A stretch of 64,000 bases of DNA, taken from the NCBI GenBank assembly GCA_029532625.1, contig JARFXM010000007.1, positions 682,001 through 746,000 on the forward strand. The letters run 5' to 3'. Numbering within the stretch: the first letter of the stretch is position 1; each line of letters begins with the position of its first letter. A program made the position numbers and the translations under genes. This document shows, piece after piece, positions 1-11,518 of this stretch. The notes below the pieces were generated by a model that made no database searches, was not told the origin of the DNA, and saw only the letters and a program-made list of their open reading frames with translations. Origin of the DNA: Lomentospora prolificans (Eukaryota > Ascomycota > Sordariomycetes > Microascales > Microascaceae).

Positions 1-977
1 ATGGTGCAGCGGTAGTAGGAGGGGATGCTACGGCGGGGGTGGCGGATGAGAAATGTGAACTGGAAGCGGCGGAGCTGGTCAAGGGGGAAGATGGTGGGGT
101 TGTTGGGCTCCTGGTGGGCGCCGAGGGAAGCGGGGATCTCGGCGGGTTTGCGGTCCGGGGGGAAGAGGTAGTAGGCCATGTCCTTGATGAAGACGCGCTT
201 GTTTCCCTGTGGTGGTTGAAAGGTTTAGTGGGTGAAGGCTATAAGTGGTTTATTATTTTGGGGATCGGCGGGATTCGGTGGTTAGGAGGCCGGGGGACGG
301 AAGCGGGGACGGACGGGGGATTCGGGAGCCATCGGAGCGGGAGGAGAAGCCAGAGAAGAATGAACATTTCATCGTCAATCGTTCCAACAATTCTTCACAA
401 GAAATGAAGACTGGTAAAACCAAATCCGGAGCGCCAGAAATAACCGCATGTTCGCCAAAACTTGAGTTCACGATCCCTCGAATGCACTTGCATCCGCTCC
501 TAGACGGCCAAAGATGCCGCCCGCAGCCAATCAGGCATGCTGGGGATTTCACTCATAGCAAAAAGAAAAGCAGGTGCAAGAAAAGTCCAACGACCAATAT
601 CAAGGGACGAAAGAAGAATAAGAAACGCAAAGTCGAACCTCATCCGCCACCTTGAAGATGGTCTCAAGCACATCCTCATAGGTGGTATTGGCATAGCCCG
701 ACTTTACGCGGTACTCCTCGTCGTTCATCCAGCGCTCGCTCATGCGCTCAGGGCCGTAGTAGAAGGGTTCCCCAAAGGGTTCATGCACGCATTCGAGCGA
801 GTCCCTGCGAGTCATAAAGACCTATTTCACAAAGCGGATAAAAAAGGCCTCAAGCGTTAGCGGGGATACAGCTGATGAGGCGAAACGAGGGTGGAGGGAT
901 TTCTTGCATACCCTCTCGAAGGCTGTCGAGCAGGCACGTGGGTGGGTGGCCGCGAAAATTGGCTTTGTTGCCGCCAT
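1..977 (-). CDS. Sulfotransferase-like P-loop protein, 5' part, cut by window edge
   Basis: Three exons are visible on the minus strand: 977-912, 821-639 and 206-1. The gene continues past the left edge. Exon 1 encodes a 22-residue start ending in THPRACSTAFER, the degenerate P-loop region of a fungal sulfotransferase-like NTPase family. Exon 2 resumes with VFMTRRDSLECVHEPFGEP and FYYGPERMSER. Exon 3 carries FIKDMAYYLFPP and FTFLIRHPRRSIPSYYRC, both conserved in that family. Exon 1 ends at a GTATGC donor and exon 2 starts after a TAG acceptor, phase 0 throughout. Intron 1 is 90 bp. Intron 2 is 432 bp, long for this window, with a weak GTTCGA donor. About 151 residues are seen. Members often sit near secondary-metabolite genes, but nothing here supports a cluster. 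The family call is firm. The substrate is unknown. Confidence 0.8.
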
Positions 978-3381
978 TGTGGGAGGTTAGACGTGGTTGA
1001 CTCGATTGATAGATACGGGAGAGTGATTCCAAAAAAAAAAATGAAGATTGATCAGAAAATCAAAAATGATCAGCAAGTACCAGAGGACCGGATCTAAGAG
1101 AAAGAGAAGAAGGGGGACTAGTGATTATTAAACAAATTTATCGATGGTCGAAGGACCCGGGAACGGGAAGAACGAGGGAGTATTAGGAGCAGGACTGATG
1201 GACAGGAATCTTGCTTGCGAGCCAAGCACTGAAAAGAAATCAAGAAGTACCGAAAGTCTACTTGAGGATCAGACCTTGATGCGCATGCGCAGATGTGGAT
1301 ATGAAAAAGGTGAGGGGCTCAGATCAAGCTTCCAGATTGGATCTCCAGGGACCTGGACTCTTTTTGGATTAATCTAAACTGGGCACATGGAGATGTTTAA
1401 ATACTCTGCTCCTAAGGGAGTCCCTCCAACACGTGTCGACCGTGACGGAACAAAGAGGAGCATGTCAAGTATACCTCTTGCCTTTCTCGCCTACTCGCAA
1501 AACCAGAGCTAGAGCTACGTAGGTGAGGGCCAAGTGAAGCAAGGAGAGAAAGCGAGGAGGAACACCGACAAGAGGCAAGAGCTCCGAGGTACCTTTTCCT
1601 TTGGCTACTTTCTCTGCGGCGTCGTTTTCGATGGGTACAGGTAAGAGGGTGGAGGAGTGTAGGAGTGTTGATGGCTAGTGACCCGGTTCGATTGTATCGA
1701 TTCCCCACAACTTCCCACGCCGGCTGCAGCCAAGATCAGGGACATGTAGCATGAAATCCTGGCACCCTGCAGTACTGAGGAGCCTAGAAATAGAAGGTTC
1801 GGTTGGGACTGGATTAGTATTCCTGGCCCGAGAAACACGTAACAAAAAAGAGGGTGTTCTACTTGTACGTGTACGGGTCAACACCGCCGATGGAGTTGCA
1901 AAAAGTGTACATGGACCAGAGGCTAGTTTGAAAAGAAAGCCTTTTGTTTGGAGGGCGATACGTCATCGGTGGCGGCCCTGCAGGACAGCCAGCGGCTTGG
2001 CCAACAATGTATAGCTGGCTGGCAATGGTCGACAGGTCAAGGGCTCCCCCCACGGCTGTGGGAACCAATAAGCCTCAGCCCCGGCCACTCTTTTGCCCAC
2101 GCTAGGCTGCTGGTCCAGCCTACCATTGCCATCTAACTGGGCGACGGAGGGGGAAAGTGCGACTCTGTACATTGACAACCGGATGAGATATTCTGCCATT
2201 TCCCTTGCGATCCAGACTGTCCAGGAAAATCCCATAACCTCGGGAAGCCGAGTCAGGGCTTAGACTCTTGTGACCTCTTGACCGATTTGGAACTATGAGG
2301 TTATCCTACAATTACAATCCAAGGGAGAGGAAAAAATGGTAAGAAAAATTAAAGAACAACCCTCATTACCCCACGGCATCTGCGTCATATCCGCTCCAGC
2401 AGCTTAATTTTCGTTACTCCATCACTCAAACCAACTCGGACGCTAAACCAGGGTGTCGTATGGATGGATCATTTGCGAATGTCGGTCACTATTTTCCCTG
2501 TGCTCCAACTCACCATCTGTGGGAGGCGTCCGGGTCCGGAAACTGATCTTACATCCTCATACATACTCACGGAGGACGGCGCCGCGGGGGGAGCGAAGAC
2601 TATACATTACAATGGAAGAGCAATTACTCCAAGGGGGCAATACCTGCCGATTCGGGTGGTGCTCACCAACATGGTGGGAAGCCATCTACGAACCATCGAC
2701 GGCCGGCTGATGCCCTCGTGCGTCGGACAAGGCTGGAATGGCAACTTTTCTCACCCTTTTTGACGGCCTCAACCAGGTCGTGGTGGGGTGCCGTTGGCTA
2801 GCAACTGTAAAGAAAACTTTCACTGAAGGAAAAAATTAAATAAATAAATAAAATGTCCTAGTGTCATGCCGTCCCGCAGGCGACGGGGCTGCATTTGGCT
2901 TGCGGCATGTCGAACTAGCTTTGCGCCCCCCCCCCTGGGAACACTCGCCATCCTTTAGAACCGGGATTGCTTTGGTGGTGCTGTGGAGTAATCGAAAAAG
3001 GGAAATTACTGACGGACGTCACTCTTTCTCATGCTTGTCAATTGGGGAACATGCGTGCATACGGCGGCGTGAATGCAGGGTATTCAGAGTTTTACATGTG
3101 AGGGTGGAACATGTGGTCAGTTCATTGTGGCGATGATGGGAGACGACTCTCGGAGGTTGAGGGCATGGGGGTTCAAATGTTGGTATTTTTTTTCCATCTC
3201 CTATGAAGCTATTGAGACACTACTTACGAAAGTTTCCATCAATTACTTCTACATTTGAAACTTGATAGATCAGTTAAAGAAGTAAAGGGTCATGGCGGGG
3301 GATTCTGTTCAATGGCGGAGTTATGGATAGCTTTTTTTTTTTTTTCTAGGTTTTCTCCCCCCCCTTGAGCTTTATCCTAGT
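978..3381. other. Intergenic, no gene seen
   Basis: This holds the promoter side of the sulfotransferase-like gene and the 3' side of PHA2. ORFs of up to about 100 codons occur on both strands, but none shows a recognisable motif or linkable splice signals. A CTGGCTGG word lies at about 2015, short homopolymers at 2930 (C) and 3332 (T), and an AT-rich TAAA run near 2840. Confidence 0.6.
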
Positions 3382-4619
3382 CTATCCCTTTCTTCGTCCG
3401 CTCTGGCTATACCAACTTCCAAGCCACCTCGAGCTCTGCGCTACACGCTCCACCTCAACTAGCGCGGCCCTTACCTCGGGATCAAGGTCATAGTGGCCCT
3501 CAATCTCGACAAAGAAGAGATACTGGAACGCCGTGATGAGGCTGGGCCGGCTGTTGATTGTCGTCAAGTTAAGCTTTGCTTTCCTGAAGCAATCCAACAC
3601 GTCCGCCAGCGCACCTGGCTCATGATGCGGCACTGTAAAAGACACAAGAGATTTCGTCTCTGAGCGAGGCGGCGTCGTCTCCTCTCCGTCGGACCGTCTG
3701 GGCACCTTGAGGTCCAGTCTGTCGGTCTTCTTGATGATGAAGAAACGCGTCGTGTTATCCTCGCGGTCCTCGATGGTCTTGGCTAGGATATCAACTCCGT
3801 AGACCTTGGCGGCAATCTCGCTAGAAATAGCCGCCGATGTCCCCGTCTTATCTTCCTTGACCATCTCGGCCGCCCGGCTGGTGGAGCTCACGTCAATGGT
3901 CTCGATGCCCTTGAGGTAGGTGGACAGGAAGATGGAACACTGTCCCCACGCTTGGGGATGAGAGTACAGCTTCGTAATGTGCTTTAGGCTGCCGAGAGGC
4001 TTGGTCCGTGGTTTAAGCGGGTGCGGATCCGCCGCCGTGGGGGTGCAGGTCCCCGAGCCGTCGCCGCCTTCATCGAGCACCGACAAGGGATTCCGGTGGC
4101 CGAGGAGGTAGTGATGGACGTCGACGTAGGCCTCGCCGCAGACGGATATGTCCGGACACGTCTGGTAGCGGTTGGCGAGGTTATCGAGAGTGAAGATTAC
4201 GGGGCCATTCGTAGAATTTTCAAAAGGGACGACACCGAAGTCGACGTCTCCCCTTTGAACGACCTCAAAGATTTCTGCACTGAAGTTAGCACGATTCGTA
4301 CATGAATTCTCAAAACTTGTAGGCAATGGGTTCTAGGTGTCGTTGTAGAATCCACCCACCATCAATGTTCACCGATGGCCTCAAGTCGTACTTATCCTCC
4401 GTAAACGACTGTAGGGCAGCCTAGGTTTCCAAGCTGGGTCAGCTCCATGCGCATCCCACGTACCCCAGCGGCCTTATCAAGGCAGTGGGTAACCGTTAAA
4501 TGACCAACCTGGTGAGTGTAAGATGAAATCGGACCGAGGAATGCAACAATACGCGTCCTTGCGATGCCGTTCTCGGCCGCATTCACCGCGTCTGTGGTAC
4601 TCATTTGCTCAACCCCCAT
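3382..4619 (-). CDS. PHA2: Prephenate dehydratase
   Basis: This enzyme converts prephenate to phenylpyruvate in phenylalanine biosynthesis in the cytosol. Exon 1 (4619-4509) gives FLGPISSYTHQ, the N-terminal PDT signature. Exon 2 (4332-3382) gives VVPFENSTNGPV and the catalytic Thr-Arg-Phe motif in NTTRFFII. A C-terminal ACT regulatory domain follows, with HEPGALADVLDCF and INSRP, which normally binds phenylalanine for feedback inhibition. The model uses a GTTGGT donor and TAG acceptor and gives about 353 aa, near the fungal norm. A stronger-looking GTACGT donor lies further downstream in exon 1, leaving exon 1 ending at 4464; it would add 15 residues in the same frame. Start could be 4619 or the in-frame ATG at 4604. 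The product is clear; the exon 1 boundary is uncertain. Confidence 0.9.
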
Positions 4620-7600
4620 GGTTAACGTTTCCCGGCTTCACACGAAAGTTGAAGATTTAAGCAAACGGACGAGTCCACGGAAAGCGATGGCCAGCAGGGG
4701 TAGCGATGCTCAGACGGAAGAGGTGAGCAAAGGTTAGCTTCCCCAACTCCTTGAGACTACCCTGGGGATACCTATCCGAGCCCACAGGTTAGCTCGGCTA
4801 GCCACTGCGGATTGTTCCCACGGGGAAAAAGAGCTCGAGACCTGACCAACCTTGAAATAAGGGACGAGAATCTTCTCCGGCGCAAAAGGGATTTCACTTG
4901 CGAGCCGCGAAACTTTTGAGTTTCCTGAGTTCGAGCGATGTGTCCCAGAGACTGCTGGCTCGGCCGTATATCCCAATGGTCAGTCTCGGGGTTTGCCTGG
5001 GAGGGGTGATTAGGCATCCCGCAAAATGACATGACGCCAATTGAAAATTGCTCTCAAAATGTGCGAAAGTCCGGATACTCTTTCTAGCGTACATGGTACA
5101 TGACTAACACAATGGCTTGTTTCCACCGCGGGTTATTTGGTAGGCGAATACGTTTCGCGCACTTAGTTCGGAAATGCGACGCGGGTGAGAAGCTTATATC
5201 TGAATATTCGGCCTCGCATCTCGGGAGCTCGTAGATGAGCTAACTGAAGTGATGCCATTGCAATCCAACGTAAGCATGTGCTGAGACCCCGCCTGATGAC
5301 GGAGACATCATCCTCTTTTCTTGCCTCCATGTCCCCGAAGATCCGCCGGAACCGGAGCGACTGTTTGATATCGACATTTTACAACACCGTTCCACCGTTC
5401 CGCCGGCTACCCTGCCACTACCCTTGTGCAACACCTCGTATTCATATGTTTAAAACGGTTCCTCGCAGCACCGAGTATCACGAGAAAACGGCGAACCGAC
5501 CAAGAGCTCAACGAGCCGCAGCTATAAACCACTGCGGCCTCGGCAGCGAACCCTTTTCCTAAACCAGTCGGCGCCATGTGCTAGAGGCTCTTTCTCGGAT
5601 TAGGCATCGTCTTCCGACGTGCCAGTTCCGACAGCCAGCATCTGAGTCCTCACACGCAAGTAAGGACGGGTAACCGATGGCCCTCATTTCCAGGGTGGTA
5701 TCCTGGTCAGCAGTCCCGTGTCCAGCGTAGCCAGCTAGCCTGCTCACGCCGTGCTGGTATCAGCGGATTTACGGGATCCGCAGGCGCCGGCTCCTCCAAG
5801 GGAAGAAAAAATCACAACGGGCAAAACGCGTGCAAGGATTACTGAGTGATCGTCTTTTTAGGGTTGACCAATGCCGTGGATTTCCAGGACATGAAACATC
5901 GCCCGTCGTTGTCACCGCGCGCAACGACTGGGGAAATTTCGATAACCCTGCTTCCATTATGCCTCGAAACCAGCGCTTCTTCAACGCGCGTCGCGTCCGT
6001 TGGTTCATGCAAACTGGGTGTCTCCTTTCATCTTAGAGTTGGGGGCCTGTGACGTTTACCTATGTTTGTAGACGTTCGTCATATTAAGAGGTTTATGCTA
6101 TCTAGATGTGCAACAGCTAACCCGGCATCGAATTTCCCAACATCAATGCCGGGCATGTGGCAAGAAAAAAAGGTGCTTGCGGGAGTGTGTGATTCCCTCG
6201 GCTGCAGCAGCGCGCAGCAAACGTGGGAATTGCAGGCCAGTTGCTAATCGTGTAATAGGGCGGGTGTTTCACGTTGGCGCCCACCTCCCCGGCCTCGTTG
6301 CCTGCTTCTGCCACTTCTCTTGAACACAATATCGCGCAAGCTCCTACGTCGGCAGGTCGGATTTTGGGAGGCCCTGTCAGGTTTTCGACTAGATGTAGAG
6401 CCTTGTTCCTTGTACGGGCGCTAGAAGCGGTTTGCTCTGATGCCCAGGTGTCTTGTTTTCTCTGGTTCATGTAGCTTTCGTCTTCGTCCTGCAGAAAATC
6501 TAATTGGATTCTGGGACTTGCTGGGGCTACCTGGGACAAAAGCCTTATTTTTTGGCCTCTCAGGTCAACCCGGAGGACGGAACCGTAGCTGAGCATTTTA
6601 CGGAATTGAACAGGCCTGCGCAACCTTTTCCAAGACTACGTATCGCTGGGCGCTTTCGGAAAATATCATCAAGCCACCCAGAACGCCACCGTCTCGTCGA
6701 GGAGGGGGGGAAACGTGAGGATCTGCTCTTTGCAGCCGTGTATGTATGGAAGCTAAGGCTAGCGAGGCACTTCTGCCGGCTGAACGGCGGCACAAGAGGA
6801 GGAAAGGCTCATCACAGGGCTTCGTCTTACTGCATGCTGAGCGAACGCGCGAGCGAGAACACGGCATGTTAGGAAATGGCACTCGCCGGCGCTCATCTAA
6901 AAATGCTTGATCCAACGAATCAACGGGCCTTGTGCCTTATCGTGAGCGGAGCTAAGAGAGATAGGCAGAGCACAACCCGTTAATATAGAACGAAGAAACT
7001 ATTTCGTCAAGGCGCGGGAGCTTCGGAGCACACCGCGCAGCAAGATGGGCCCGTGAGGGCCAACTTAGTCTTCATCTCATCTTTTTTTGCTCCTGTTCGC
7101 GTGTGCAGTGCACCGCTTGGATACCAGGTACGTTAATTGCTCGAAACTCAAGAGCAGATTGCCCGCATCCCACCATATTTGCAATTTGCCGGTCTTTTCC
7201 CTGAAAAAGCCGCCCCATCCCTCTTTGATCGGGCAGCAGGTGTGTGGGAGATGCTGCAAAGCAACCGATTTAGAGGGACAATGAAGAGACAGCTGTGAGG
7301 AAGGGGGGGGGGGGGTTTAATAGATTGTCAGTAGTTTATGTTATTCCCTAGCGAGATGATGGATGATGGAGCAATGGGCTAAGGGGCGGGGCCTTCCTTT
7401 TCTCCAGGCACGAGCCAAGCTTTAGTTCACGATAATTGATTGATATTGCTTCTGCCCCACGTGTGAAGAGGAGCTTGGTAAACGGAACCAAGGACAAGCG
7501 CTCGTCTGCGAAAGTAGTTGTTCGAGAATTGCATGACAAACATTCATCCTTCCTCGTGCCAGCGTTTCAAGCACGGAGGCAGGGTGCCGTGGTGGCCATT

Positions 7601-10600
7601 TACACAGCAAGATCATATGGATGGTGGGGGGGATGCAGGTGATCATTCTCCGAGTTTTAAAATAGAACACCCATCAGAGAGAGGGAGCGCAGTGAACGGA
7701 GTGAGGGGAGGGGGCACTGGATGGTGAGGGTGTCCTGCCTATTCCCATGCGGAGACGGGATGTGAAGAGGCCTTGCCACGCCTCCTTCTCATCCATTTTC
7801 CCTCTTCGCCACACAAGTGTGGTTCATGCAGCGGCACTCGACACCGATGCGATATGTGAACGGACGGAAGGCAACAACCCTCCGTCGAAAGATGCCGGCA
7901 TGCGAACTGCCAATCTCAACGGATGCACTCTCGCTACAGTGTAAGCTGCGATGCGACGCAGACTTCACAAGGCGTTTCGGTTTGCTCCGGCCGAGGAACA
8001 CTGGGACGGCGGCCTATACAAGTAAATGGAAATCTGGAGTGTATCGGGGTTGAGTGCGCGGAGCTATTAGGTCCTGAAATAACATCAATATCCACTGATT
8101 GAAACGAGGGATACACAAAACAACATGCGGTGTAAACATCCCCACATCAGTGATGCGACGCCATAGTCCTGGTTAATGGGGTGGGTAAAAACAAAGGGCC
8201 AAGACGATGGGCTCGGGCAGTGTGTGTGAGGTGTTTCTAGTCCACAATCGTGGGGTTTGTTTGTCGGGCAACAGCAAGTCAAGTGCCTTGCACGTCACCG
8301 CGATCCCCCTCTTGGAGACGCAAGGAGTCGCTTGAGCACCGTGTTACTCGGTTATTAGAAGCTATATCAGATGCAAAGGTGTCGGAATCGGCCGCGATGC
8401 CGTGGTCATGGCGACAGGATTCGAACTCGCCATCTCGATTTCTTATAGATGCTGCTCCAATTCTCAGATTCATGGTCCAACATGAGGTAACCGCATGATA
8501 TCGAGCCTTAAGGGGGTTGTTATCGCACGTCATTCCAGCGAGCCGTTTTCCAGCTTTTCCTTCGTCAGACTCGCCTTGATCTTTTTTTTCTTTTTCAGTT
8601 CACCTGAGCAACCCTTCGAATGGGTCCAGGATGACGGTTCTACTTTCAAGGTTCGAAACACGACTGGTTTCATGTTAGGCGTGCCACTGGCCAATCAAGT
8701 CGGTGCTGCCAGCCTATTTTGCCGGCCTCTCCGCAAGGACACCCTAGCCAAGAATCTCGGAACGGAGCAGCATTACGCAGAAAATGAGGCCGCACGTCAG
8801 CTTGGACTGTTACTTTTCTTCTCGCTCTCGACCAGGACTTGGGATTAGGCCCGTGCACTTGCCGGATGTTTTGCGTTGAGCGAGGTTGCGTTTTTATCTG
8901 AAGTTAGAGAGGCGAATATCGCACGCATGATTAAGGTCATATCTACGATGCCAAGACAAGAGGTCAGTGTGAGGGGTGTGACTGGAGGTGCATTTGCGCA
9001 TAATCCCTTGAAGAATCAGCCCTCCACTCGACCGTAACAGAAACGGAAGCTCACTGTCTTTCTAACGAGAAGCGCTCGTCGCTCCTGCTGTTGATCACAT
9101 TAATGGGTTAGATTGCTTTGCCGAGCATTGCTCGACTTTCGGACGACCGTTTGATAACAAGCCGTTCGTATTTGAAACACCTAGCTTCCTCATAAGCTCG
9201 CCTTGGTGCCCTTCGCATTGCGGATATCCCTCCTGGCGTCCCTTTCTTGTCTGGGGATTCGCCCAACGCCTTGGGAATGTTCCACTGTCACCATAGAGGT
9301 TACATTCGAAGCAGTCTACCAATTGTGCATGTGCGCCAGCACCGGCGCTATGCCAGCCTCACTACTCTGTATTGCCTTTTTCCCCCCCGACGCCTGGCTC
9401 TGGCCAGCCAGCCAGCCAGCTGGCGAGGTACTGCCCAGTGTGCTCGGCGTGGTGAGGTACGTTTTCATTCGGCTCCCCACATTGAGAGAACATAACCTCC
9501 GTATCTGAGGAAAACCGAAATGGCCCCGCAAGGTACCCTCCTGTAATTATCCCTGTAACCAGGCAGGCCAAAAACGGTCACCTCATTGAAGGGGAGCTAG
9601 TGGCCCCAAAACTTGCAATCGTAAAACATGTTTCGAGGCCTAATAAAGGAATCAAAGAAATTGAAGGAGCACATTGGCGGTGGTGGAGAACCTGCACAAA
9701 CTAACTCCCGTTCCATGCTCAAAATCCTCGGGATTTGGACGAAGACGGAGACCTCGGTTTTGGATGCTCGACGGCTATCCTGGCCTCGATTCCGGCTCCC
9801 GCCTGTGGCGGCGAGGCGAGACCAGATGATGTGGGCATGCTGGCGGCTTACAGTACTTGCAGCTCTGATACCCTCCTCAGCCTTTGCCCAGCGCAGGATC
9901 GCTGTTGAGCAGGGAAATCCGCAGATCCTACACCGACACATTTTGCCCCCTTCCAGACATGTGAATGTTTCCGCTGAGGGACCTTCGGTGGTCGCAAAAC
10001 GAGAACCGAAGACGCGAGAAAGGTCGAGCAAAGCGATTTCTCTCGTCTCCCCTGCTGTCGATGCGAATTTTCTTCCGCGGAGGACCTAAAGGGTAGGCTG
10101 GGCAAGGAAGATGCCTGACTAGACTTGCGGACAGCCAGCCAGGCTTTAGCAGGGTACTTTGAGAGCAGCATGAGTTGAGCTACTACCATATTGGCGCTAT
10201 CTTTCATGGGGTTAGGGTGCACCCGTCGCTATCCCGTCTCTGAACGGACACTCCTGAGATGTTCGTATAGACCAGATGCCTCCGGAACACGTAATTAGCT
10301 GTGAATGGCCTCAACCCCAATCATAACTGTGGTCGGCTGTCCACTGCCTATGGCGACTCAGCGTTCTGGTCAGCATGACCCGGAGAATCGTCAATGATTC
10401 GTTATAGAATATATCCCATCGTCAAGCCAACAAATTACACGAGCTGGAGGTTCCGTCTGATAGTGCTGGCAATCCGGGCCCTATGCCGAGTACCGCCTGG
10501 TGCAGCACGCTGGCGCTGATACGCTCTGATTTGGTGTACTAGTGCTGGAAGGTACGAGCCCGAGGGTGATTCTCAATTCGCCATGCGCCCCTTCCCTCTC

Positions 10601-11518
10601 CTCCCCCTTATCCGTACGAGAGTACATGCACTCCAAGGGGAAGGGTTGTGGCCTGCTGCAGCACCTCCGTTCTGCGCTACTGCCAGTAAACTGTGCCCCT
10701 TGCCTCCGCATTTATTCTAAAACGGAGCCACTCCCCGAATAGCCAGCCAGCAACCAGGGCTCCCCCTTGCTTAGGCCAATCACCGTTTCTGGCCGGTCAA
10801 GATGGAAACGACGTGGAACGTTAGAATGTGGAACCCAGCAACATCCAGACCAAAAAGCGGCCCAATTCTTCCAGATTGACAACCCATCCTCCAATCCATT
10901 CTTGCGAAGGGGAGAATGGAGAAGCTCCGCGTCTGGTTCTCTGGTGCAGTTGACCTCACACCCCCCCCTTTTACCATTGCCCTTTCCTGCTACTCTCACC
11001 TCACCAGGCACCTTGGCCCCGCCCATTCTCAATCCTCGCCCTTCGATTTCGCCCCTTCTCACCATTCTGTGTCGTGCCAAGCGCCGTCGTACCTTCCCCC
11101 CCCTGGTCTGCGGCGTTTCCCCTCTGTTCCCTTCAAAATCCCAAATAACATTCAGCCTTCCACACCATTCCTCCCTCTCCATCATCCCACCCCTTCCGCA
11201 TATCTGACCACGACTGCACGCTGCAACAGGGCCAAAGCGAAGAACGAAAGTGAAGCTGCTTGCTGAGCAACGTCTAAAATCTGGTTCTGTCGCGTCGCTG
11301 TCGTGTCGTGTTCAATCTCTTTCTTCCAGCCTTCTTTCATACCATATTTTTTGCCAGCGCGTTTCCCTCACGATTTGACGAATCCTTGCCACGAACCCAA
11401 CGAAGGCATATCCGCCCGATCCGCTCGACTGCGAAAGTAACAACACCCAGCAAAGCCCCATCTCGACATCAACTCCAGCCTTGTAATAAGCCGAGAGAAA
11501 GTAATTTTACCTGGAGCC
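4620..11518. other. 6.9-kb divergent intergenic stretch without a convincing gene
   Basis: This lies between two divergently transcribed genes, PHA2 and the MAPKKK. I read the longer ORFs on both strands (for example 6117-6623 minus, 9597-10031 minus, 9628-10089 plus). I found no family motif, no exon chain and no consistent codon bias. A 13-nt G run sits near 7302. The CCAGCC word is dense at 9403-9424, 10133-10143 and 10741-10751. The last 400 bases before 11519 are pyrimidine-rich, as in leaders of highly expressed fungal genes, and are probably the MAPKKK promoter and 5' leader. Confidence 0.55.

Noticed and set aside
8418..8426. GTTCGAATC (B-box-like) on the minus strand
   Set aside because: The flanking bases form a hairpin ATGGCGA/TCGCCAT but the T-arm stem has mismatches and no A box lies upstream.
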